A stretch of DNA of 64,000 bases from positions 1 through 64,000 of the forward strand of contig JAUHYL010000014.1 in NCBI GenBank assembly GCA_030426545.1, given 5' to 3'. Shown one piece after another: positions 47,319-55,344 of this stretch. The notes under the pieces are model-generated. The model searched no databases. It saw only the letters and a list, made by a program, of their open reading frames with translations, and had not been told where the DNA came from. Numbering within the stretch: the stretch's first letter is position 1; the number at the start of each line of letters is the position of its first letter. This DNA comes from Gammaproteobacteria bacterium. Lineage in GTDB: Bacteria; Pseudomonadota; Gammaproteobacteria; Pseudomonadales; Halieaceae. The position numbers and the translations under genes were made by a program.

Positions 47319-47585
47319 TTACAGCTTTTTTGAGATCAGCTCCTTCATCGCTGCGTTCTCAAGCGCCATATCCGCGTACATACGCTTGAGTTTGGCGTTC
47401 TCCGCCTCAATCTCTTTGACGCGCTTGAGCTCTGATGCCTCCATGCCGCCGTACTTCGATTTCCATGAGTAATAGGTCGGTGATGAAATGCCGTATTTGC
47501 GGCAGATGTCTTTGACCAGCATCCCGGCATCGGCTTCCTTGAGAATCGCCACGATCTGACTCTCTGTGAACTTGGACTTCTTCAT
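47319..47585 (-). CDS. IS3-family transposase OrfA
   Basis: The 88-residue protein has the helix-turn-helix of IS3 OrfA proteins (KFTESQIVAILKEADAGMLV, ICRKYGISSPTYYSWKSKYG) and a leucine-zipper-like tail (LKRMYADMALENAAMKELIS). It ends in SKKL at the slippery A AAA AAG (47325-47331). A -1 shift there continues as AVTPAEKRTAASFLVSEQGL into OrfB. Confidence 0.93.
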   Translation of the reverse strand: MKKSKFTESQIVAILKEADAGMLVKDICRKYGISSPTYYSWKSKYGGMEASELKRVKEIEAENAKLKRMYADMALENAAMKELISKKL

Positions 47586-47629
47586 GTGAACCTCCTGGTT
47601 GTAAAATGCCAGAAAGCTCTAGTTATGTC

Positions 47630-47655
47630 CTGTCTACTAAACGGGGAAGCTTACG
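47630..47655 (-). repeat. IS terminal inverted repeat, right
   Basis: Read on the minus strand it begins CGTAAGCTTCCCCGT, the partner of the left inverted repeat at 46460-46485. Confidence 0.85.
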
Positions 47656-47888
47656 CACGGACCACATGAGCGAAAGCAGTGCTCTGATCCGCACGAGTTC
47701 GTCCAGCGGGGTGGTAGTATTTTGCTCAGCCATAAGTCACCTCCTTGGTAGGTGGTTGTGGTCAGGCTCTCAGGGTGCGGCAAACACCTTGAGGGCCGAT
47801 CTATGGCACTGGCAAAAGAGAGTCTATGAAGGGCTTTATGTGGGGTATCTAAATAAATCCGCGTAACACATTGATTTATATAGAACTA

Positions 47889-47906
47889 TGGTGCCCAGGA
47901 GAGGAC
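47889..47906 (+). other. attR-like repeat within the tRNA-Leu 3' end
   Basis: TGGTGCCCAGGAGAGGAC is the reverse complement of the tRNA-Leu 3' end including CCA, and it matches 29793-29810 at 17 of 18 positions. The tRNA remains complete on this side. Confidence 0.8.
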
Positions 47907-47975
47907 TTGAACCTCCACGGCCTTGCGGCCACTAGCACCTGAAGCTAGCGTGTCTACCAATTTCACCACCTGGGC
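47889..47975 (-). tRNA. tRNA-Leu (anticodon CAG)
   Basis: The 87-base class II tRNA has an acceptor stem GCCCAGG/CCTGGGC, D-loop GGTGGTGAAATTGGTAGAC, anticodon arm GCTAGCTTCAGGTGCTAG with CAG, a long variable arm, T-loop GTTCAAGTC and an encoded CCA. It resembles E. coli tRNA-Leu(CAG). Its 3' end is the island integration site. It lies 123 bases before rnr. Confidence 0.95.
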
Positions 47976-48098
47976 AGGAGGGAAAATCCAGAGGGCGCGA
48001 ACTGTAACTTTTCGCGCGCGGCCTTGTCAATCCTCGCGTATAATCGCTGCTGTATCTATCCCTCCTTCCCACCCTGTAACGTGAGCCAACCGCTTATT

Positions 48099-50525
48099 AT
48101 GGCCAAAAAAGGCAAGATTGCCGACCCGCATGCCGCCCGCGAGGCGTCCCTGTATGACAACCCGATCCCCAGCCGCGAACTGATCCTTGAAGTGCTGGAG
48201 GGCGCCAAAAAACCCCTCAATCAGAAACAACTGGCACGTAAGTTGAGCCTCACTGAAGAGGCGCAGGTGGATGCGCTGGGCAAGCGCCTGCGGGCGATGG
48301 TGCGCGATGCGCAGCTGTTGTGCGACCGCAAAGGCGCCTTTGGCGTGGTTGATCGCATGGATTTGCTGCATTGCCGCGTTCAGGGCCATCGCGACGGTTA
48401 CGGGTTCGCCATGCCGCTTGCGCAGGAGGGGGACGTCTACCTCTCTGCACGGCAGATGCATTTTGTGTTCGACGGCGACGAGGTGCTGGTGCAGGTAACC
48501 GGGGAGGATCGGCGCGGTCGCCTCGAAGGCAAGGTCGTCGAGGTACTCGCCCGGGCGCATGCAGAGATTGTCGGCCGCTACCAGGAAGAGAGCGGTATCG
48601 GTTTTGTCATTCCCGATAATGCGCGCATCAACCAGCAAATCCTTATTCCGCCGGGCAACAAGGGCGATGCCCGTTCCGGGCAGATCGTCACCGCCCAGAT
48701 CACGGATTACCCCACGCGACAGCTGGGTGCGAAGGGACGAATCGCTGAAATTCTCGGAGATCACCTCGACCCCGGCCTGGAGATCGATGTCGCTATTCGC
48801 GCACACGGCATCCCCTGGGAGTGGTCGGAGGACGTTCAGCGCGAGGCATCGGCTCTTGAAGGGGAGCCCACCGAATCAGACAAGCAGCACCGTGAGGACC
48901 TGCGTGACCTCGCGTTCGTGACCATTGATGGAGAGGATGCACGCGATTTCGATGATGCGGTCTACTGCGAAAAGCGTGGCGATGGCTGGTGTCTGTGGGT
49001 AGCCATTGCCGATGTCTCGCACTACGTGCGCCCCGGCTCTGCGCTGGATGACGAGGCGGCCGTGCGCGGTAATTCCGTGTACTTTCCCGAACGCGTCGTA
49101 CCGATGTTGCCAGAGGCGCTGTCCAACGGTTTGTGCTCGCTGAAACCGGACGTGGATCGGCTGGCCATGGTGTGCGAGATGACACTGGCGAGCGATGGCG
49201 CCCTGCTGGAGTATGCGTTTTATGAGGCGGTCATCCACTCCCATGCGCGCCTCACGTACACGCAGGTGGGCGAAGTGCTCGCAGGAGGCTCCCATCCGCA
49301 GGTCAATCGCAAGCGCGTCACAGACCTGAAGCGCCTGCACGCGCTTTACGGTGTATTGCGCAAGGCGCGCTCCGCGCGCGGGGCCATCGACTTCGAAACC
49401 GTGGAAACACGCATCATTTTTGATGAAAAGCGCAAGATAGAGGCCATTGTCCCCGTGGTGCGCAACGACGCCCACAAGTTGATCGAGGAATGCATGCTGT
49501 GCGCCAACGTTGCCACGGCAGACTTCTTTGCGCGCAATGAAGTACCCATCGTGTATCGCGTTCACGAGGGGCCGACAGAGGAAAAGCTTGAGAACCTGCG
49601 GAAATTCCTGGGCGAGCTGGGTCTGGATTTGCGCGGTGGCGCCAAACCGACACCGCTGGACTACCAGGCGCTGCTGGCACAGATCGAGGGCCGCGATGAT
49701 GCCCACGTGATCCAGACCATGCTGCTGCGATCTCTGAGCCAGGCCGTTTACCGGCCCGAAAACGGCGGCCACTTCGGACTGAACTACGAGGCCTACGCGC
49801 ACTTTACCTCACCCATTCGGCGCTATCCCGATCTACTGGTGCACCGCGGTATACGCCACCTGATCCGCAGCCGCCGGGCGGCTCACGGAGTGCGTCGCGT
49901 AAAGGGCGCAAGGGCTCTGCAGGCGAAATCTATTTTCCCCTACGACGCGCAGGCGATGGCGGTACACGGCGAGCATTGCTCCATGACCGAGCGTCGCGCC
50001 GACGATGCCACCCGCGATGTAGATGCCTGGCTCAAGTGCGAGTACCTGCGCCAGCATGTCGGCGACGAGTTTGACGGCGTGATTACAGCGGTCACCAGCT
50101 TTGGCCTGTTTGTGGAGCTGAAGGACCTGTATATCGAGGGTTTGGTGCACATTACCGCGCTACCGGGCGACTACTACCACTTCGACCGTGCCACGCAACG
50201 CTTGACCGGCGAGCGCAGTGGGCGCAGCTTCCAGCTCGGCGGGGCGGTGCGCGTGCAGGTTGCCCGGGTAGATCTGGATGACAAGAAAATCGACCTTGAG
50301 CTGATTTCCGACAAGTCTGCCCGCAAGGGCAAACGCCAACAACCCGGCGAGGGTGCGGCCAGTAAAGCGGCCCCCAAAAAGAAGCCAGCGAAGCAGGGAG
50401 CCGGGAAAAAGGGCTCGGGCAGGCGCTCTGGGAAGCCAAAGCAGGGCGGAAAAACCTCGGGTAAGGACGGTGGCAAGGGGGGCAGCAAGTCCTCCCGCAA
50501 AACGGGCCTGCGCCGCCACCACTGA
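48099..50525 (+). CDS. rnr: Exoribonuclease RNase R
   Basis: RNase R is a 3'-5' exoribonuclease that degrades structured RNA and works in trans-translation and cold shock. The 808 residues carry an N-terminal winged-helix-like region, cold-shock domains (HRDGYGFAMP, GIGFVIPDN), the RNB domain with the metal-binding DGEDARDFDDAVYCE, an S1 domain (about 640-730) and a Lys/Gly-rich tail. The frame opens at 48024, but the ATG at 48099 (MAKKGKIADPHAA) is the normal family start. It is followed two bases later by rlmB. Confidence 0.95.
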   Translation: MAKKGKIADPHAAREASLYDNPIPSRELILEVLEGAKKPLNQKQLARKLSLTEEAQVDALGKRLRAMVRDAQLLCDRKGAFGVVDRMDLLHCRVQGHRDGYGFAMPLAQEGDVYLSARQMHFVFDGDEVLVQVTGEDRRGRLEGKVVEVLARAHAEIVGRYQEESGIGFVIPDNARINQQILIPPGNKGDARSGQIVTAQITDYPTRQLGAKGRIAEILGDHLDPGLEIDVAIRAHGIPWEWSEDVQREASALEGEPTESDKQHREDLRDLAFVTIDGEDARDFDDAVYCEKRGDGWCLWVAIADVSHYVRPGSALDDEAAVRGNSVYFPERVVPMLPEALSNGLCSLKPDVDRLAMVCEMTLASDGALLEYAFYEAVIHSHARLTYTQVGEVLAGGSHPQVNRKRVTDLKRLHALYGVLRKARSARGAIDFETVETRIIFDEKRKIEAIVPVVRNDAHKLIEECMLCANVATADFFARNEVPIVYRVHEGPTEEKLENLRKFLGELGLDLRGGAKPTPLDYQALLAQIEGRDDAHVIQTMLLRSLSQAVYRPENGGHFGLNYEAYAHFTSPIRRYPDLLVHRGIRHLIRSRRAAHGVRRVKGARALQAKSIFPYDAQAMAVHGEHCSMTERRADDATRDVDAWLKCEYLRQHVGDEFDGVITAVTSFGLFVELKDLYIEGLVHITALPGDYYHFDRATQRLTGERSGRSFQLGGAVRVQVARVDLDDKKIDLELISDKSARKGKRQQPGEGAASKAAPKKKPAKQGAGKKGSGRRSGKPKQGGKTSGKDGGKGGSKSSRKTGLRRHH

Positions 50526-50527
50526 CA

Positions 50528-51292
50528 ATGGCTTACGTTTACGGCATTCACGCGGTGGACAGTCTGCTCAGGCGCAACCCGGAGCAGGTGCAGGCGCTGT
50601 GGTTGCAGGCGGGCAGGAACGACAAGCGCATCACCGCGCTGGAAACCCTGGCCAGGAATCAGGGCGTTGCTGTCAGTCGCGCAGAGCGCGCGCAGCTGGA
50701 CGAGCGGGTCAATGGGCGTCATCAGGGCGCCGTGGCCGAGACGAATCCCGACGCGGCCTCCTCTGATGTTGCCGGCGGCAACCTCTGGTCCGAGGCGCAG
50801 TTGTTGGAGCGCGCTGCCAGTGCAACTCCCCCTGCGCTCCTGCTGGTACTGGACGGCGTGACAGATCCACATAACCTGGGCGCCTGCCTGCGCAGCGCCG
50901 ACGCTGCCGGTGCAGCTGCAGTGGTGGTACCCAAAGACAAGGCCGCCGGCTTGACGGCCGTGGTGCGCAAGGTGGCCTGTGGCGCTGCGGAATCTGTGCC
51001 CTTTGTGCAGGTAACCAACCTGAGCCGCACGCTGCAGGCCCTGAAAGAGCGTGGCGTGTGGCTGTTTGGCGCCGCCGGGGATGCGGAATCAACGCTGTAC
51101 GACACTGATTTGACCGGCCCCACGGCGCTGGTTCTGGGTGCCGAGGGCAGTGGTCTGCGGCGCTTAACCCGGGAAAACTGCGACGTTTTGGTGCGCCTGC
51201 CCATGGTGGGCACGGTGAGCAGCCTGAACGTGTCGGTTGCGGCCGGCATCTGCCTGTTCGAAGCGGTGCGTCAGCGTGCGAAAGGTGGCTGA
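50528..51292 (+). CDS. rlmB: 23S rRNA (guanosine-2251-2'-O)-methyltransferase RlmB
   Basis: RlmB is a SPOUT-family enzyme that methylates G2251 in the 23S peptidyl-transferase P loop. The 254 residues have an N-terminal substrate-binding domain starting YGIHAVDSLLRRNPEQV. The SpoU motifs follow: LDGVTDPHNLGACLRSADAA, LVLGAEGSGLRRLTRENCD and LPMVGTVSSLNVSVAAGI. A 20-30 residue Ala/Ser-rich linker lies between the domains. It starts two bases after rnr. Confidence 0.95.
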   Translation: MAYVYGIHAVDSLLRRNPEQVQALWLQAGRNDKRITALETLARNQGVAVSRAERAQLDERVNGRHQGAVAETNPDAASSDVAGGNLWSEAQLLERAASATPPALLLVLDGVTDPHNLGACLRSADAAGAAAVVVPKDKAAGLTAVVRKVACGAAESVPFVQVTNLSRTLQALKERGVWLFGAAGDAESTLYDTDLTGPTALVLGAEGSGLRRLTRENCDVLVRLPMVGTVSSLNVSVAAGICLFEAVRQRAKGG

Positions 51293-51445
51293 AAGCGGCA
51301 CCTGAAGGCCCTTGTTTAGGCACCGTAAAGCCGTTAAACTCCGCGCCTCAAAATTTGCCCGGCCACCCCAATGGCCGATCCTCCTTGCCATACCGGTGCG
51401 AACAGACGCAGGCGGATGGCATTAACCCGTAAGGAGCCTACGCGT

Positions 51446-51904
51446 ATGCGACATTACGAGATCGTATTCATGGTCCATCCGGACCAGTCAGAGCAAGTGC
51501 CCGGCATGATCGAGCGCTACACCAGCACTATCCAGAAAGATGGCGGACAGGTACACCGCCTCGAAGACTGGGGTCGCCGGCAGCTCGCCTACCCGATCAA
51601 CAAGATCCACAAGGCACACTATGTGCTGATGAACGTCGAAGCCTCCAACGATGCGCTGGACGAGTTGACGACGACTTTCCGTTACAACGACGCGGTTATC
51701 CGCAACCTGGTAATCCGTCGCGACGCGCCGGTCACCGAAGAGTCCTTCATCATGAAGGCGGAAAAAGAGAATCGCGAGCGCAAGAGTCGTTATGAAGAGC
51801 GCCAGGCTACCGAATCAGCGAGATCTGAGGAGCCTGCGAAGGAAGAATCGGCCACCGTAGAAGATGCGCCGGCCGAACCCGCCCCGGAAGCCGCGGCAGA
51901 CTAG
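51446..51904 (+). CDS. rpsF: 30S ribosomal protein S6
   Basis: The core (about residues 1-100) has the S6 pattern [35 protein letters not shown] and HYVLMNVEA. The protein runs to 152 residues because of an acidic, Ala-rich tail (about 110-152), as in other proteobacteria whose S6 tail is modified by glutamates through RimK. AAGGAG lies 9 bases before the ATG at 51446; the in-frame upstream start is not needed. It heads the rpsF-rpsR-DUF2232-rplI cluster. Confidence 0.95.
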   Translation: MRHYEIVFMVHPDQSEQVPGMIERYTSTIQKDGGQVHRLEDWGRRQLAYPINKIHKAHYVLMNVEASNDALDELTTTFRYNDAVIRNLVIRRDAPVTEESFIMKAEKENRERKSRYEERQATESARSEEPAKEESATVEDAPAEPAPEAAAD

Positions 51905-51957
51905 CGCTTCGCTAAGCGATCGCTAGCGGGTTATCAAGGAATCAGGGAGTTATTGTC

Positions 51958-52185
51958 ATGGCACGTTTTTTCCGTCGTCGTAAGTTTTGTCGTTTCACCG
52001 CTGAGGGCACCAAGGAGATCGATTACAAGGATCTCGAGACCCTCAAGGCCTATGTGTCTGAAACAGGCAAGATCGTACCCAGCCGTATTACCGGCACCAA
52101 GGCGCGCTATCAGCGTCAGCTCGCAACCGCGGTCAAGCGCGCGCGTTTCCTGGCACTGTTGCCTTATTCGGACGCTCACAAGTAG
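51958..52185 (+). CDS. rpsR: 30S ribosomal protein S18
   Basis: The 75-residue basic protein has [20 protein letters not shown] and [20 protein letters not shown], the S18 core that binds S6 and 16S rRNA. GGGAG precedes the ATG. It is 53 bases after rpsF. Confidence 0.96.
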   Translation: MARFFRRRKFCRFTAEGTKEIDYKDLETLKAYVSETGKIVPSRITGTKARYQRQLATAVKRARFLALLPYSDAHK

Positions 52186-52227
52186 AGCGATTCGAAGCGC
52201 GCAGCTGCAGCCCGGTCGAGAGCGCTT

Positions 52228-53157
52228 GTGGTAGGCCTGGCTGAGTTTGTAATGCGCGGTCGCTGGCAGGCGTTGCTGGTGACCATGATCGGTGCAGCAA
52301 GCACCGTGTTTTGTTGGATCAGCGCGGCGGTTATCGCGCTGGTCACCCTGCGCAAAGGCGCAGGGCCAGGCGCCTGGGTCATGATGTGGGCGCTGTTGCC
52401 GGCGGGAGCGCTGGCTGTTGTATTTGGTGATAGCGGGCCGCTGACGCTGCTGACAGGCACCGCGGTGCTGGCGCTGGTACTTCGGGCCAGCGTGAGTTTG
52501 CCACTGACGGTGTTGGCCAGTGTCGGCGTTGGCTTCCTGGCGGGCCTGGCGTTTTTGGCGTTCGGCCAGCAATACCTGGCGGCCCTGGCAGAGATGTTGC
52601 AGCAGTTCGTCGCGGACCTGCGCAAGGACGCTGGGGCGGGCGGCGAGGACCAGGTTGCTTTGCAGTTTGGTACCACCGCGATAGCGGGCATGCTGGGCGC
52701 AGGCACGGCGTTAACGGCGGTATTGAGTTTGCTGCTGGCGCGTTACTGGCAGGCCGCGTTGTACAATCCCGGCGGTTTTGGCGAGGAATTCAGGGCCCTG
52801 CGCTACCCCGTGGGGGCGACGGCGGGCATGGTGATAGCCGGTCTGATTCTGGCGAGCCTTAACCTGCAGCTGCAGACCTGGGCGATGATCTGTTTCATCC
52901 CCCTGACCTTCGCCGGGTTGGCGTTGGTGCACAGTTGGGCGGCGGCGCGTGGCCGCGGTGGCATCTGGTTGACCTGGTTTTACATTGCCTGGTTGATTCT
53001 GGATCCGCTGAAGTTGGTGGTGGTGTTCTTTGCCATCGCAGACAGTTGGTTCGACTTTCGCCAGCGCTGGGCGCAGCGGGAGGAGAGGCGCCGCTTGCGC
53101 GATGAGCGACGCGAGGCGGACGAACGCGATGATGACGGTGACGATTCGGACAAATAG
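52228..53157 (+). CDS. DUF2232-like integral membrane protein
   Basis: The 309 residues contain about eight hydrophobic segments and end in an Arg/Asp-rich cytoplasmic tail (RRRLRDERREADERDDDGDD). Its place between rpsR and rplI is where Pseudomonas has a membrane protein of the DUF2232 (YybS-like) family. Function is unknown. The start is GTG at 52228; an ATG at 52252 is equally possible, since neither has a strong Shine-Dalgarno. Confidence 0.75.
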   Translation: MVGLAEFVMRGRWQALLVTMIGAASTVFCWISAAVIALVTLRKGAGPGAWVMMWALLPAGALAVVFGDSGPLTLLTGTAVLALVLRASVSLPLTVLASVGVGFLAGLAFLAFGQQYLAALAEMLQQFVADLRKDAGAGGEDQVALQFGTTAIAGMLGAGTALTAVLSLLLARYWQAALYNPGGFGEEFRALRYPVGATAGMVIAGLILASLNLQLQTWAMICFIPLTFAGLALVHSWAAARGRGGIWLTWFYIAWLILDPLKLVVVFFAIADSWFDFRQRWAQREERRRLRDERREADERDDDGDDSDK

Positions 53158-53290
53158 ATGGGTGTGTCCGAGAGCCCGTCGGCGTGAGTGGGTTGAAAAT
53201 TGGTTGAAGAGTAGTCGGGCCGTTAGCCAGGCGTTGCGGTTGAGAATTTGTGAGTGAGAGGGCCGACCCCCTCAAACAGAGGAAAGAGAA

Positions 53291-53740
53291 ATGGAAGTTA
53301 TTCTGCTGGAAAACATCGGCAATCTGGGCAACCTGGGCGATAAGGTAGACGTGAAGTCCGGCTTCGGTCGCAATTACCTGATCCCGCAGGGCAAGGCTGT
53401 GCCTGCCACCGAGAACAATGTCGCTGAATTTGAGGCGCGCCGCGCCGAGCTGGAAGCGGCCGCCGCTGAAACGCTGGCAGCAGCGCAGACGCGAGGCGAG
53501 GCGATCGACGCCCTGGGTGTTATCACCATCACCGCCAACGCCGGCGAAGAAGGCAAATTGTTCGGTTCAGTCGGAACCCGGGATATTGCCGATGCGGTAA
53601 CCGCTGCGGGCTGCGAGATAGACAAGGCTGAGGTGCGCCTGCCAGAGGGTGCGCTGAGAGAACTGGGCGAGTACGAAGTGGCCATACAGGTACACGGCGA
53701 GGTGACCGCCCAGGTTGTCATTGCGGTGATACCTGAATAA
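53291..53740 (+). CDS. rplI: 50S ribosomal protein L9
   Basis: The 149 residues show the L9 N-terminal domain [20 protein letters not shown] then [13 protein letters not shown], a long connecting helix and the C-terminal domain ([16 protein letters not shown]). L9 spans from the L1 stalk base to neighbouring ribosomes and helps reading fidelity. GAGGAAAGAG precedes the ATG. Confidence 0.97.
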   Translation: MEVILLENIGNLGNLGDKVDVKSGFGRNYLIPQGKAVPATENNVAEFEARRAELEAAAAETLAAAQTRGEAIDALGVITITANAGEEGKLFGSVGTRDIADAVTAAGCEIDKAEVRLPEGALRELGEYEVAIQVHGEVTAQVVIAVIPE

Positions 53741-53782
53741 ATGCCGCTCATCTGACCCCGCCACGGCGGGATCAGATGGCAT
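53741..53782 (+). terminator. Long hairpin after rplI
   Basis: ATCTGA-C-CCCGC and GCGGG-A-TCAGAT form a stem around the loop CACG, with an outer ATGCC/GGCAT extension. No T run follows, so it may slow, protect or process the transcript between rplI and dnaB instead of terminating it outright. Confidence 0.45.
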
Positions 53783-53919
53783 GTCGTCAAAAGCACTGGT
53801 CAGCGATGGCCGGTGTTTTTTTCGTTTTAGGGGGTGTTTGCCGCCGCAGTGCCAGATACGCCTTCAGATTGTCCGCCATATCCATTAATCTGTTTGACCC
53901 GCAACGATAAGTGCAGTTG

Positions 53920-55326
53920 ATGGCCGACCCCGACTACCCAGACAATGTGTCCGAGCTTCCCCATCCGGGGGATGCGGATCTGGCGCGTATCAAGATGCAG
54001 CCGCACTCGGTGGAGGCGGAGCAATCCGTGCTGGGTGGGTTGCTGCTGTCTGCCGATGGCTGGGATTCTGTGGCAGAAGAGGTGACAGCAGGGGATTTTT
54101 ACCGGGCGGGACACCGCCTGATCTTCCGCCAGATACACCTGCTCGCCGAGGCGCTGGAGCCCATCGATGTCATTACGGTGGCGGACAAGCTCGAAGCCAG
54201 CGGCGACCTGGAAGCGGCTGGCGGACTGCCTTACCTCGCCGAACTGGCGCAAAACACGCCCAGCGCCTCCAATATTCGCGCCTACGCGCAGGTGGTGCGT
54301 GAGCGCGCCAGCCTGCGCAAGCTGATTGAGGCGGCACAGGACATTGCCGACAGTGGCTTTATGCCTGAGGGCCGCACCTCCCATGAGTTGATTGACCAGG
54401 CCGAGCGGCGCATCGCACAAATTTCCGAAGAGGGCCCCAAGAGCGGTGGTCCGAAGGATGTAAACCCACTGCTGAAGTCCGCGGTAGGCCGCATTGAGGA
54501 GTTGTTCAACTCCGGCGGCAAGATCACCGGTTTGAGTACCGGCTTTAACGATCTCGATGACAAGACCTCCGGGCTGCAGCCCTCTGATCTGGTGATCGTG
54601 GCCGGCCGTCCCTCCATGGGCAAAACCAGTTTTGCCATGAACCTCGCCGAGCATGCGGCGCTGAACCAGGACAAACCCGTGCTGGTGTTCAGCATGGAGA
54701 TGCCCGCCGACCAGCTCGTTATTCGTATGTTGTCTTCCATCGGCCGAATCAACCAGACCCGTATTCGCACCGGCCAGTTGGAACAGGAAGACTGGCCCAA
54801 GCTCAGTGCCGCGGTGAGCAAATTGAAGGACGTGCCGCTGTTTATCGACGACACGCCTGCCTTGACGCCGACAGAGGTACGCAGCCGGGCGCGCAAGGTG
54901 TCTCGCGAACACGGCGGGCTGGCCATGATCATGGTGGATTATCTGCAGCTGATGCAGGTGGCAGGTGCCTCGGAAGGCCGTACCGCCGAGATTTCGGAGA
55001 TTTCGCGCAGCCTGAAGGCGATCGCCAAGGAAATGAGCGTGCCAATGGTCGCCCTGTCGCAGCTGAACCGGGCGTTGGAACAGCGGCCCAACAAGCGTCC
55101 CGTGAACTCAGACCTGCGCGAGTCCGGCGCGATCGAGCAGGACGCCGATGTCATTATGTTCATCTACCGGGATGAGGTGTACAACGAGGAATCACAGGAT
55201 AAGGGCGTTGCCGAGATTATTATCGGCAAGCAGCGTAACGGCCCCATTGGTACGTGCAGGCTGGCCTTCCTCGGCGAACACACACGCTTCGAAAATCTCG
55301 CCCGCGGGCCCAGCGAAGCCTATTGA
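53920..55326 (+). CDS. dnaB: Replicative DNA helicase DnaB
   Basis: DnaB is the hexameric fork helicase. The protein (468 residues from the ATG at 53920; a GTG at 53911 adds three) has the N-terminal primase-interacting domain (PHSVEAEQSVLGGLLLSADG), Walker A GRPSMGKTSFAMN, EHGGLAMIMVDYLQLMQ (Walker B) and LSQLNRALEQRPNKRPVNSD. A CDS for a lambda-P-like protein converges from the other strand 19 bases later, and a DnaT-repeat gene follows. Confidence 0.97.
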   Translation: MADPDYPDNVSELPHPGDADLARIKMQPHSVEAEQSVLGGLLLSADGWDSVAEEVTAGDFYRAGHRLIFRQIHLLAEALEPIDVITVADKLEASGDLEAAGGLPYLAELAQNTPSASNIRAYAQVVRERASLRKLIEAAQDIADSGFMPEGRTSHELIDQAERRIAQISEEGPKSGGPKDVNPLLKSAVGRIEELFNSGGKITGLSTGFNDLDDKTSGLQPSDLVIVAGRPSMGKTSFAMNLAEHAALNQDKPVLVFSMEMPADQLVIRMLSSIGRINQTRIRTGQLEQEDWPKLSAAVSKLKDVPLFIDDTPALTPTEVRSRARKVSREHGGLAMIMVDYLQLMQVAGASEGRTAEISEISRSLKAIAKEMSVPMVALSQLNRALEQRPNKRPVNSDLRESGAIEQDADVIMFIYRDEVYNEESQDKGVAEIIIGKQRNGPIGTCRLAFLGEHTRFENLARGPSEAY

Positions 55327-55344
55327 GCCGCGCCACGGCGGTGC

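Larger units (their letters stand above)
46460..47655 (-). mobile_element. IS3-family insertion sequence, apparently complete
   Basis: The element is 1196 bp and is bounded by 26-bp inverted repeats that match at 23 of 26 positions and begin CGTAAGCTTCCCCGT. It is flanked by the 4-bp target duplication CACG (46456-46459 and 47656-47659). It encodes OrfA and OrfB with an A6G frameshift signal between them. Excision in silico restores an open gene, which fixes the boundaries. IS3-family ends usually start TG, so the CG start here is atypical. Confidence 0.88.
46336..47733 (-). pseudogene. First small gene of the operon, split by an IS3-family insertion
   Basis: The start half (47733 to 47656, 26 codons) follows a perfect AAGGAGGTGA Shine-Dalgarno and reads MAEQNTTTPLDELVRIRALL. 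The end half (46455 to 46336) reads DWDSPFIEAENGAGFLQGQI and stops at TGA overlapping the next ATG. Removing the 1196-base IS and one copy of the CACG duplication joins the halves in frame into a 65-residue protein. The joined frame has no internal stop, so the gene was intact before the insertion. Its function is unknown. Confidence 0.85.
29793..47906. mobile_element. Genomic island integrated at tRNA-Leu(CAG)
   Basis: An 18-base imperfect direct repeat (17 of 18 identical, TGGTGCCCAGGAGAGxAC) lies at both ends, and the right copy is the 3' end of tRNA-Leu. The 10-base block ATTGATTTAT also recurs about 10 bases outside each repeat (29773 and 47870). A tyrosine integrase gene begins 231 bases inside the left end. 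The cargo includes an AlpA-like regulator, a DUF1376 gene, an RHS giant gene, small unknown genes and an IS3-family insertion. Codon use and lower GC differ from the flanking core genes. Integration into a tRNA 3' end by a P4-type integrase is well established. The exact crossover point within the repeat is not known. Confidence 0.85.

Noticed and set aside
48876-49802. A 308-codon frame opposite rnr
   Set aside because: It lies wholly within the RNB domain coding region and lacks any recognisable product.
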